Of a stretch of DNA of 18,080 nt, positions 1 through 6,061 are shown piece after piece. Source of the DNA: Prevotella sp. UBA1378 (GTDB taxonomy: Bacteria; Bacteroidota; Bacteroidia; Bacteroidales; Bacteroidaceae); NCBI GenBank assembly GCA_002305505.1, contig DBRC01000061.1:22307-40386 (forward strand), in the 5' to 3' direction. Position 1 is the stretch's first letter. Every line of letters starts with the position of its first letter. Below the pieces are notes generated by a model. The model searched no databases. It had not been told where the DNA came from and was given only the letters and a program-made list of their open reading frames with translations. A program made the translations under genes and the position numbers.

Positions 1-38
1 CGCCTGCTGCCCACCGCTTGCCTTCAGGGCAGCAGGCG
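1..38 (-). terminator. Strong inverted repeat, possible terminator of the DMT transporter gene
   Basis: Bases 1-12 (CGCCTGCTGCCC) and 27-38 (GGGCAGCAGGCG) are a perfect 12-bp inverted repeat with a 14-base loop. It lies 41 bases downstream of the stop of the minus-strand transporter gene, where a terminator is expected. The stretch that would hold the U tract on the minus strand lies outside the window, and no T run follows it on the plus strand. Terminator function is therefore an inference from stem strength and position. Confidence 0.4.
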
Positions 39-78
39 GATAAGGGCCGGCCATCCGGCACCGTCCCGCGGGAAGATT

Positions 79-993
79 TCAGCGCCTGTTGCAAAGATAC
101 ATACCGAAGAGAATCAAGGAGGAACCGGCGAGGAAGTAGACCGTGATTTGTTCGTCGAGGACAAGCCATGCGAAGATGATGGTGGTGATGGGGTTGAAGT
201 AAACCCAGTTAGTAGCCTTAACGGCCCCGAGGCGCGCCATCACCCAGTTCCACGTAAGGTAACAAGCCATGGAGGCCACGCAGCCGAGAAACAGCAGGTT
301 GGCCAATATCCGCGGACTGAGCATCACCTCCAATGGCGGGAAAGCCGGTTCTACGAGATAGCAAGGCAGGATGGTAAGCACACCGTAGAAGAATACCTTA
401 CGCGTAATGAACATGGCCGGATAGCGTTCGGCAGCCGGCTTCATCAGCAGCGAATAAACAGCCCAGCTGATGCAGGCGCCGAAAGCCAGCGAATCGCCCA
501 GCGGGGAAAGGTGGAGCACGAAATGCCCGTTCAGCACCACGACTGCCATACCCAGGAAAGCGAGCACGGAGCCTGCCACCTGCATGGCCTTGAAACGCTC
601 GCTGCGATAGAACAGCGAGATGAGCAGCGTGGCAAAGAGCGGACAGGAACAAACGATGAGCGACACGTTGGTGGCAGTAGTATACAGCAGTGCCGCGTTC
701 TCGGTAAGGAAATATACCGAACCGCCCGTAATGCCGAGGGCAGCCATCATCAGCTCGTCGCGCCACGAGCCGCTCTTCCATCTGAAGGTGCTCATCGGCC
801 GCCGCTTCCACGCCCAGTTCAGCAGCGAGAAGGCCAGCAGCAACACATAGGCGATGCCGAAGCGCAAGGTAAAAATCTGTGCCGGCGAAAGCCCGTTCAT
901 GATGAGCAGTTTCGTCCACACGAACGTTGTACCCCAAACGGCCACGGTGAGGAATGCGACGGAGTGGTAGAGTAATGCTGAATTTCTTTGCAT
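79..993 (-). CDS. EamA/DMT family transporter (10-TM permease)
   Basis: A 304-residue integral inner-membrane protein of the drug/metabolite transporter (EamA) type. Seen: ten hydrophobic segments arranged as two EamA halves (about residues 12-153 and 164-300), a first helix of family type containing AVWGTTFVWTK, and a second half ending in the usual NWVYFNPITTIIFAWLVLDEQ segment. The length is normal for the family. Start chosen: the reading frame is open further upstream (to 1035), but the Met at 991-993 directly precedes helix 1 and follows a promoter-like TACTTTTG at 998-1005, so the upstream extension is probably not transcribed. Substrate cannot be deduced; family members export amino acids or other small metabolites. 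It lies downstream of the aromatic operon on the same strand but has its own promoter, so an aromatic amino acid or metabolite exporter is only a guess. Confidence 0.85.
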   Translation of the reverse strand: MQRNSALLYHSVAFLTVAVWGTTFVWTKLLIMNGLSPAQIFTLRFGIAYVLLLAFSLLNWAWKRRPMSTFRWKSGSWRDELMMAALGITGGSVYFLTENAALLYTTATNVSLIVCSCPLFATLLISLFYRSERFKAMQVAGSVLAFLGMAVVVLNGHFVLHLSPLGDSLAFGACISWAVYSLLMKPAAERYPAMFITRKVFFYGVLTILPCYLVEPAFPPLEVMLSPRILANLLFLGCVASMACYLTWNWVMARLGAVKATNWVYFNPITTIIFAWLVLDEQITVYFLAGSSLILFGMYLCNRR

Positions 994-997
994 GGTG

Positions 998-1028
998 CAA
1001 AAGTAGGTAAAAAATCCGGTTGCACAAT
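998..1028 (-). promoter_or_regulatory. Bacteroidetes-type promoter of the DMT transporter gene
   Basis: On the minus strand TACTTTTG (998-1005) matches the -7 consensus TAnnTTTG. ATTG (1025-1028), one mismatch from the -33 consensus TTTG, lies 19 bases upstream. Only four bases separate the -7 box from the chosen ATG, so the message would have almost no 5' leader. Confidence 0.55.
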
Positions 1029-1041
1029 GATACAACCTGAT
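1009..1041 (-). terminator. Intrinsic terminator ending the operon / pseudogene transcript
   Basis: On the minus strand the arms ATCAGGTTG (1033-1041) and CAACCGGAT (1014-1022) pair over 9 positions with one internal A-G mismatch, and the hairpin runs directly into six T's (1009-1014). It lies 26 bases after the stop of the decayed gene and just before the transporter promoter, partly overlapping that promoter. Confidence 0.5.
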
Positions 1042-1066
1042 TTTTTTGCCGGCCGGCGTACAAGAA

Positions 1067-1817
1067 TCAAAGATGGCACGCCAGCCCCACCCTCAACTCA
1101 AACGTCTTGGCACTCACGTCGTCGTAATACTTATAATGCGTAGTGCGGGCAAAGTAAGAGCCGGCCACGAGCAAGCTCCATTCCCTATGCAGGTCGATTT
1201 CAAGTATCGGATTTACAACGAACAGGTGGGCATTGCCTTTGTCGCCCTGCGAGTTAAGGTATAACGGATTGATGCCGCTAAGGTCTTTTTGCTCGTATCC
1301 CTTCCATGTAAAAATCCGGAAGTATTTGGCATGGAGTATGAAACGGCCGAAATTGCGCATCTCTAAATGCGTCTTCGACTTGATGCTGAAACCGCTTCCC
1401 ATGTTGTAGTCGCGGTCGATAAAGCTGTAATAATCGCTCTTCGTCCCGCCCAGCAGGATACCGCTGAGGAACACGCGCTGCTCTAAGCGCGAGAGGGCAC
1501 CCACCGCAGGAAACGAAAAGACGGCTCCCGGGCCTATGGCCGCTGCCTCGCTGATGCGGTAAGGCGTCAGGGTGGTGCCGTCCTTCACGGGTTTTGAGTC
1601 GTAATAGCTGAAATGCTGGTAGATGCCCAGTTCCATCTTCACATCATCCCCCTCAAGCAAAGGCCTGCTCCAGATGCGGCCCAACAGATGCGCCCCGGAA
1701 CAGTTCGCCATTATCGGCCAGATAATGACTGCCGTGATAAGGATGTGCGAGGAGGTTGGTGGAGAACTGGTCGCTGTCCCACACGAACCCTTTTTTGAGA
1801 TTCCGGTGGATGGTTGG
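1067..1817 (-). pseudogene. Decayed DUF3943-like outer-membrane protein gene
   Basis: The minus strand carries pieces of one protein in two frames. The first piece (1817 down to a stop at 1653) reads NLKKGFVWDSDQFSTNLLAHP, then YHGSHYLADNGELFRGA. The W-D-x-D-x-F-x-x-N...HPYHG pattern is what I associate with DUF3943 proteins. Near about 1690 the similarity moves to another frame (open to 1067): HLLGRIWSRPLLEGDDVKME followed by about 190 residues rich in alternating aromatic strands (GIYQHFSYYDS, FLSGILLGGTKSDYY, IFTWKGYE, NPLYLNSQGDKGNAH), typical of a C-terminal beta-barrel. There is no signal peptide: the fragment starts 11 bases after the tyrA stop, so the N-terminus is gone. From memory of intact relatives, sequence is also missing inside, between HPYHG and YLADNGELF and between ELFRG and HLLGR. 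An intact short ORF could be called from 1711, but it would start mid-barrel, so I call it a pseudogene. Frame change and missing N-terminus are seen; family name is recollection. Confidence 0.65.
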
Positions 1818-1828
1818 CTAAACCGGCC

Positions 1829-2632
1829 TCATGCGCCCTCCCCACGTATCTCGATGTCCCGCTTCACATTGTTGCGTATCTTGGCAAGATAGGCTTTCAT
1901 GCCTTCAGCGTCCTTGTTATCGATGATTTCCAAAAGCTCCTTCAGTTCGGTGCGTATCTGTGCCACCTGCCCGCTTGTATAAGGGTTGAACAGGATTTCC
2001 TGCAACAGGTAGTCGTCCTCGTTGAGCACGCCCTTGGCGATGCGCATGTGGCGTTTGAAGGTGGTGCCCGGCGCGTCCTGATGCTTCATGACCGCCGCAA
2101 AGACGAACGTCGATACGAAAGGGATGCTCAGCGAATAGGCCACCGTACGGTCGTGCTCTTCGAATGTATACTCGTAGATATTCAGGTCGAGCTGGCGGTA
2201 AAGCTCCTTAAAGAATATGCGCCCCATGTAATCGCCTTCGCTGATGATGATGGCATTCTCTTCGCTGAGCTGCTGGAGATTGGCAAAAGTGGGGCCGAAC
2301 ATCGGGTGGGTGGATACATACGGATGGCCGCATTGTTCATAGAATTCCTTCAGATTGGTCTTCACCGACGATATGTCGCTGATGATGCAGTCGGCAGGCA
2401 ACACAGGCATCACTTCCTTGAATGCCTGTATCGTATATTTTAAGGTGACGGCATTGATTACCAGTCCGGGCTTGAAATCCTTTATCTTATCGAGCGACGT
2501 GAAACGCTGGCAGTTGTAAGTAAACCGCATGCGCTTAGGGTCTTTCTCGTATACAGCCACCTCGTGCTCGAAACTGAGCAGGTCGATGAAGAAACTGCCC
2601 ATCTTACCCGCTCCTAATACTAATATTCTCAT
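1829..2632 (-). CDS. tyrA: Prephenate dehydrogenase
   Basis: A 267-residue cytoplasmic NAD(P)-dependent enzyme oxidising and decarboxylating prephenate to 4-hydroxyphenylpyruvate, the committed step to tyrosine. Seen: an N-terminal Rossmann fold starting MRILVLGAGKMGSFF with the GxGxMG motif at residues 7-12; SDISSVKT at 85-92; the STHPMFGP motif at 107-114 with the probable catalytic His109; and HDR at 160-162, typical of TyrA. There is no fused chorismate mutase or ACT domain, so feedback by tyrosine through an ACT domain is not expected; the mutase sits on the upstream gene instead. It is the fourth gene of the aromatic operon, with only 13 bases between the DAHP synthase-mutase stop and this start, so the two are co-transcribed and probably translationally coupled. 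Its stop is followed almost at once by a pseudogene. Confidence 0.93.
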   Translation of the reverse strand: MRILVLGAGKMGSFFIDLLSFEHEVAVYEKDPKRMRFTYNCQRFTSLDKIKDFKPGLVINAVTLKYTIQAFKEVMPVLPADCIISDISSVKTNLKEFYEQCGHPYVSTHPMFGPTFANLQQLSEENAIIISEGDYMGRIFFKELYRQLDLNIYEYTFEEHDRTVAYSLSIPFVSTFVFAAVMKHQDAPGTTFKRHMRIAKGVLNEDDYLLQEILFNPYTSGQVAQIRTELKELLEIIDNKDAEGMKAYLAKIRNNVKRDIEIRGEGA

Positions 2633-2645
2633 AACACGCTGCGTA

Positions 2646-3713
2646 TCACTGATTAATAATCTCTATCTGCTGGCGTACGCTCTCTTCATGGATGCTCTCG
2701 AACACCTTAGCGACGAAATCGGGCGACATGCCGCAGAGGGCACCCTGCGCGCCGCGCTTATCCAGAATCTCGTTGTAGCGGGCGGCCTGAAGCACCGTCA
2801 TATTATGTTCTTTCTTGTACTGCCCTATCTCGCGGCTGATACGCATGCGCTTCGACAGCAACTCCATCAGTTGGTTGTCGAGCTCGTCTATCTGCTTGCG
2901 CAGCGTGGTGATGCCCTCGGTGGTCACCTTCTCGTTGCGCACCACGAGCAGCGAGAGGATATAGTCGAGCACATCGGGGGTTACCTGCTGCTTAGCATCG
3001 CTCCAAGCCTTATCCGGGTCGCAATGGCTCTCGACAATCAGACCGTCGAAACCGAGATCCATCGCCTGCTGGCACAACGGTGCTATCAACTCGCGGCGGC
3101 CGCCGATATGGCTGGGGTCGCAGATGATGGGCAGGTCGGGAATGCGGCGGTGCATCTCTATTGGTATCTGCCACATCGGCGTGTTGCGGTATATCTTCTT
3201 ATCATAGCTCGAGAAACCGCGGTGGATGGCAGCCAGACGCTTTACGCCGGCCTGGTTAAGGCGCTCCATGGCGCCAATCCACAGTTCAAGGTCGGGATTC
3301 ACGGGATTCTTGACAAACACCGGCACATCAATGCCCTTCAGCGCATCGGCCAAAGCCTGCATCGCAAACGGGTTAGCCGACGTGCGCGCCCCCACCCAGA
3401 GGATGTCTATGCCATACTTCAATGCCAGCTCCACGTGTTCGGGGGTGGCCACCTCTATCGAGACGAGCATGCCCGTCTCGTCTTTCACCCGCTTCATCCA
3501 CGGCAGGGCTTTCTCGCCGTTACCTTCGAAACCTCCCGGCTTTGTGCGCGGTTTCCACACGCCGGCACGGAAGTTGTGGCAGCCTTTGGCAGCCAGCTGC
3601 AGGGCTGTTTCCATCACTTGCTCTTCGGTTTCGGCCGAACAGGGGCCTGCTATCACAAACGGGCGTTCGTTGTCGCTCGGGAGCCGCAACGGTTCTAATT
3701 CTAATTCCATCAT
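2646..3713 (-). CDS. aroF: Bifunctional DAHP synthase / type II chorismate mutase
   Basis: A 355-residue fusion covering two steps: condensation of phosphoenolpyruvate and erythrose 4-phosphate to DAHP (entry of the shikimate pathway) and chorismate to prephenate. Residues about 14-260 are a DAHP synthase of the short, KDO8P-synthase-like type, with FVIAGPCSAE (19-28), KPRTKPGGFEG (54-64), IHRGFSSY (163-170), PIICDPSHIGGRR (195-207) and GLIVESHCDP (224-233). Residues about 268-355 are an all-helical AroQ-type chorismate mutase with LRKQIDELDNQLMELLSKRM (271-290) and the conserved Arg/Lys pattern after it. From known biology, a DAHP synthase with C-terminal mutase in Porphyromonas gingivalis is feedback-regulated through the mutase domain. 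Two Met codons begin the ORF; either may be used. Third gene of the operon, 37 bases after the aminotransferase stop. Symbol usage varies (aroF, aroA-pheB). Confidence 0.93.
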   Translation of the reverse strand: MMELELEPLRLPSDNERPFVIAGPCSAETEEQVMETALQLAAKGCHNFRAGVWKPRTKPGGFEGNGEKALPWMKRVKDETGMLVSIEVATPEHVELALKYGIDILWVGARTSANPFAMQALADALKGIDVPVFVKNPVNPDLELWIGAMERLNQAGVKRLAAIHRGFSSYDKKIYRNTPMWQIPIEMHRRIPDLPIICDPSHIGGRRELIAPLCQQAMDLGFDGLIVESHCDPDKAWSDAKQQVTPDVLDYILSLLVVRNEKVTTEGITTLRKQIDELDNQLMELLSKRMRISREIGQYKKEHNMTVLQAARYNEILDKRGAQGALCGMSPDFVAKVFESIHEESVRQQIEIINQ

Positions 3714-3750
3714 TTTTATTTCGTTTTGTTTTTATCCATATTACTTGTTT

Positions 3751-4935
3751 CTACCACTCTACCGCGCTGATTCTGCCGAGCGCTTTCTCTATTTCTTCTT
3801 CTTTGGCACAGAGCGAGATGCGGATATACCGCTTGCCGTTACTGCCGAAGATGAAGCCGGGGGTGATGAACACGCGGGCTTCGTGCAAGGCGCGCTCGGT
3901 CAGTTCTTCCACGTCGGCATACCGGTCGGGAATCTTCCCCCACAGGAACATGCCTACCTGACCGGGGTCGTACGTACAGCCGAGCGCATCCATTATCCGC
4001 CCGGCCCACTTGCGGCGGCGGCTGTATGTGTCGATATTGGCTGCATGGTGCCACGCTGCATCGTTATTATAAGCCTCGGCCGCAGCCAGCTGCAAGCCGC
4101 GGAACGTGCCGCTGTCGATGTTGCTTTTCACCTTCAATATCCAACTGATGAACTCGGCGTTCGTCGCGCACATCCCCACGCGCCACCCCGGCATGTTGTG
4201 GCTCTTCGACATCGAGTTGAACTCGATGCAGCAGTCCTTTGCGCCCGGCACTTGCAACAGCGACAGGGGCTTCTCGTTAAGGATGAACGAATAAGGATTG
4301 TCGTTCACCACGACGATAGCATGTTCGCGGGCAAAGCGCACCAGCCGCTCGTATGTGTCCATGCGGGCATTGCCGCCGGTAGGCATGTTCGGATAGTTGG
4401 TCCACATCAGCCTCACTTGCGAGAGGTCCATCCGTTCCAGTTCATCGAAATCGGGTTGCCATCCGTTGTCCTCGCGCAGGTTGTAGTTGACGATGCCGGC
4501 ACCCAGCAACTTGCTCAATGAGGTATAGGTGGGGTATCCCGGATTGGGCACGAGCACTTTGTCGCCGGGATTGACAAAGGCCAGCGTAACGTGCAGGATG
4601 CCTTCTTTCGAGCCGATGAGCGGCTGTATCTCCGCTTTAGGGTCGAGGTCTACACCATACCAGCGCTTGTAGAACGCGGCCATGGCCTCGCGCAGCTCCG
4701 GTGTGCCCGATGTAGGCTGGTAGCCATGAGCCCCGGGCTGGCGGGCTACCTCGCACAGCTTGTCGATTGTTTTCTCCGACGGCGGCATGTCCGGGCTGCC
4801 GATGGCCAGACTGATGATGTCGCGGCCTTCGGCATTCAACTGGGCCACTTCCTTCAGTTTACGGCTGAAATAATATTCGCTGACCAGCCCTAACCGGTCG
4901 GCAGGCTGGATACTTTTACATTGACTGTTTACCAT
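3751..4935 (-). CDS. Class I/II PLP-dependent aminotransferase, probably aromatic / prephenate aminotransferase
   Basis: A 394-residue fold-type I aminotransferase. Seen: substrate-loop region LAIGSPDMPPSE (43-54), GYQPTSGTPELREA (71-84), NYPNMPTGG (180-188), the cofactor-binding segment VVVNDNPYS (208-216), the Schiff-base lysine in NSMSKSHNMPGWRVG (Lys244), and the carboxylate-binding Arg372 in RYIRISL. Family members transaminate aromatic, aspartate or diaminopimelate-type substrates. Its place between pheA and the DAHP synthase-mutase gene argues that it converts phenylpyruvate and 4-hydroxyphenylpyruvate to Phe and Tyr, or aminates prephenate; the sequence alone does not choose between these. 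The start at 4933-4935 overlaps the end of pheA by 20 bases. It is the only Met upstream of the conserved SEYYFSRKLKEV segment, so the overlap is probably real and suggests translational coupling. Confidence 0.85.
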   Translation of the reverse strand: MVNSQCKSIQPADRLGLVSEYYFSRKLKEVAQLNAEGRDIISLAIGSPDMPPSEKTIDKLCEVARQPGAHGYQPTSGTPELREAMAAFYKRWYGVDLDPKAEIQPLIGSKEGILHVTLAFVNPGDKVLVPNPGYPTYTSLSKLLGAGIVNYNLREDNGWQPDFDELERMDLSQVRLMWTNYPNMPTGGNARMDTYERLVRFAREHAIVVVNDNPYSFILNEKPLSLLQVPGAKDCCIEFNSMSKSHNMPGWRVGMCATNAEFISWILKVKSNIDSGTFRGLQLAAAEAYNNDAAWHHAANIDTYSRRRKWAGRIMDALGCTYDPGQVGMFLWGKIPDRYADVEELTERALHEARVFITPGFIFGSNGKRYIRISLCAKEEEIEKALGRISAVEW

Positions 4936-5758
4936 CTTGATACTCTCCTATCACTTTTAGTTCCTTGGTTAACGGCATGATTGCATCGATGCTCTGGCGG
5001 TAACGCGTCAGATTGTCATACGTCACGTCTACATAGAAAAGGTATTGCCACTCCTTGCCGATAATGGGCAGGCTCTGGATTTTCGTGAGATTGATTTTAT
5101 AGAACGAAAGGATGCTCAGCACCTGCGAGAGCGACCCCTCCTCGTGGGGCAGCGAGAAGACAAGACTGGCCTTGTCGGTATTCTCCAACGGGCGGAGGAA
5201 GTCGGCCTTACGGGGGTCGCAGCACACGAGGAAGCGGGTAAAGTTGTGCTTATTGTCCTCAATATGGTCTTCCAATATCTTCAACCCGTAAAGCCGGGCC
5301 GCCTCAGCACTGCAGATGGCCGCCCATCCCAGGCACTGGTGGTCGGCTATCAGTTTGGCACTCCCTGCCGTATCTTCGCTTTCCACATGCTTCATGTCAG
5401 GATGATTAGCCAGGAAGGCACGGCATTGCATCAGTGCTACCGGATGCGAATGCACCTCGCGTATGGTTGTCCAGTCGTCGCCGGGCAGGCAGCAGATACA
5501 ATGGCTGATGTGCAACTTGTGCTCGCCTACCACCGTTGTTCCACTGTCGCGAAGCAACTCGTAGTTGTGAAGCAGGCTGCCTGCAATGGTATTTTCGATA
5601 GCCATCATACCAATGACCGTCGGGTCGCGTTTGATGTTCTCGAACACTTGTTCGAATGTCGAGCAACAAATAAGCTGTATCTGTTCGCCCTCGAAATACT
5701 GATGCGCCGCGATGTCGTGAAACGACCCTATCAGTCCCTGTATTGCTATTCTCTTCAT
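4916..5758 (-). CDS. pheA: Prephenate dehydratase with C-terminal ACT domain
   Basis: A 280-residue cytoplasmic enzyme converting prephenate to phenylpyruvate, the committed step to phenylalanine. Seen: an N-terminal periplasmic-binding-like catalytic domain (about 1-180) with IQGLIGSFHDIAA (6-18), MAIENTIAGSLLHNYELL (52-69), HSHPVALMQC (103-112) and the hallmark TRF (174-176, in HNFTRFLV); then an ACT domain (about 197-272) starting ASLVFSLPHEEGSLSQVL. The usual ACT motif ESRP, part of the Phe site in characterised enzymes, reads QSLP here (228-231), which may alter Phe feedback. No chorismate mutase domain is fused; that activity is on the DAHP synthase protein. First structural gene of the operon: its ATG is 27 bases after the leader terminator, so expression depends on read-through there. 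Confidence 0.93.
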   Translation of the reverse strand: MKRIAIQGLIGSFHDIAAHQYFEGEQIQLICCSTFEQVFENIKRDPTVIGMMAIENTIAGSLLHNYELLRDSGTTVVGEHKLHISHCICCLPGDDWTTIREVHSHPVALMQCRAFLANHPDMKHVESEDTAGSAKLIADHQCLGWAAICSAEAARLYGLKILEDHIEDNKHNFTRFLVCCDPRKADFLRPLENTDKASLVFSLPHEEGSLSQVLSILSFYKINLTKIQSLPIIGKEWQYLFYVDVTYDNLTRYRQSIDAIMPLTKELKVIGEYQDGKQSM

Positions 5759-5785
5759 CCCTATCCGTTAATTTGTTGGTCCGAC

Positions 5786-5820
5786 AAAAAATCCCGCCTC
5801 ATTCCGAATGAAGCGGGACT
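5786..5820 (-). terminator. Leader terminator (attenuator) upstream of pheA
   Basis: On the minus strand TCCCGCTTCATT (from 5818 down) pairs with AATGAGGCGGGA (to 5792), a 12-bp stem with one G-T wobble and a 3-base CGG loop, followed immediately by six T's (5791-5786). This is a textbook intrinsic terminator lying between the promoter and the first gene of the operon, so it can only act as a regulated, premature terminator. Confidence 0.9.
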
Positions 5821-5887
5821 TGATTGTATCTTCTTTTTAAGATATGTCTTGTCATAAGTTGAAATTTACACGCAACTTCCCGCTTCA
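5809..5887 (-). promoter_or_regulatory. Antiterminator of the aromatic attenuator (segment 2 / segment 3 pairing)
   Basis: On the minus strand TGAAGCGGGA (5878-5887, inside leader-peptide codons 19-22) is perfectly complementary over 10 bases to TCCCGCTTCA (5809-5818), the upstream arm of the terminator. The two structures are mutually exclusive. Between the segments are two small hairpins: AAGTTG/CAACTT (5856-5878, spanning the leader stop codon and sharing one base with segment 2) and TATCTT/AAGATA (5827-5844). A ribosome held at the aromatic codons leaves segment 2 free; a ribosome at the leader stop codon would cover much of it, so the terminator forms. Confidence 0.85.
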
Positions 5888-5943
5888 CAGTGCTCTGCAA
5901 AGTAAAAGTAAAAGTAATAAAAAGATGCGTTCAATTTCTTCAT
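5866..5943 (-). CDS. Phe/Tyr-rich leader peptide of the aromatic operon (25 aa)
   Basis: A 25-codon ORF on the minus strand, too short for ordinary gene calling. It begins MKKLNASFYYFYFYF: codons 8-15 are eight successive aromatic codons, Phe at 8, 11, 13, 15 and Tyr at 9, 10, 12, 14. It continues AEHCEAGSCV and stops with TAA (5866-5868). All four Phe codons are TTT; Tyr uses TAT once and TAC three times. The ATG follows a purine-rich AAGGCA. The ORF starts about 25 bases after the inferred transcription start of a consensus promoter and is followed by an antiterminator/terminator pair. By analogy with the pheL, trpL and hisL leaders of enteric bacteria, the peptide itself should have no function; translation speed across the aromatic run reports charged tRNA-Phe and tRNA-Tyr. 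The ORF and its composition are seen; its role is a strong inference. Confidence 0.9.
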   Translation of the reverse strand: MKKLNASFYYFYFYFAEHCEAGSCV

Positions 5944-5971
5944 TGCCTTGTTCTTTTATTTATTTCGCTTG

Positions 5972-6003
5972 CAAAAGTATAACTTTTCTACGAACTACGC
6001 AAA
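5972..6003 (-). promoter_or_regulatory. Promoter of the pheA-aminotransferase-aroF-tyrA operon
   Basis: Minus-strand TACTTTTG (5972-5979) fits the -7 consensus TAnnTTTG exactly, and TTTG (6000-6003) fits the -33 consensus, with a 20-base spacer. Transcription should start near 5965-5968, about 25 bases before the leader-peptide ATG, giving a leader RNA of roughly 210 bases before pheA. Confidence 0.8.
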
Positions 6004-6061
6004 TAAATTGCAAAAAACTTTTATTTCAGATTACGTATTCCACAATCCATAATCAAAAAAA

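Noticed and set aside
92..99. Minus-strand TATCTTTG resembling a -7 box
   Set aside because: It is inside the 3' end of the transporter gene, has no -33 partner at the right distance, and no downstream gene is visible in the window.
1048..1057. GCCGGCCGGC palindrome next to a T run
   Set aside because: The T run is on the 5' side for plus-strand transcription, and on the minus strand the palindrome is followed by A's, so it does not fit a terminator for either direction. The adjacent hairpin at 1009-1041 fits better.
3226..4521. 431-residue plus-strand open frame
   Set aside because: Crosses the junction of two clear minus-strand genes of the aromatic operon and shows no domain.
4916..4935. 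Overlap of pheA end and aminotransferase start as a possible frameshift fusion
   Set aside because: Both proteins have complete, family-typical ends and starts; a 20-base overlap is compatible with ordinary translational coupling.
6000..6061. Weak GATTA/TAATC hairpin after the TPR gene as a terminator
   Set aside because: Only five base pairs around a 16-base loop, and the T run is more than ten bases away; not convincing.
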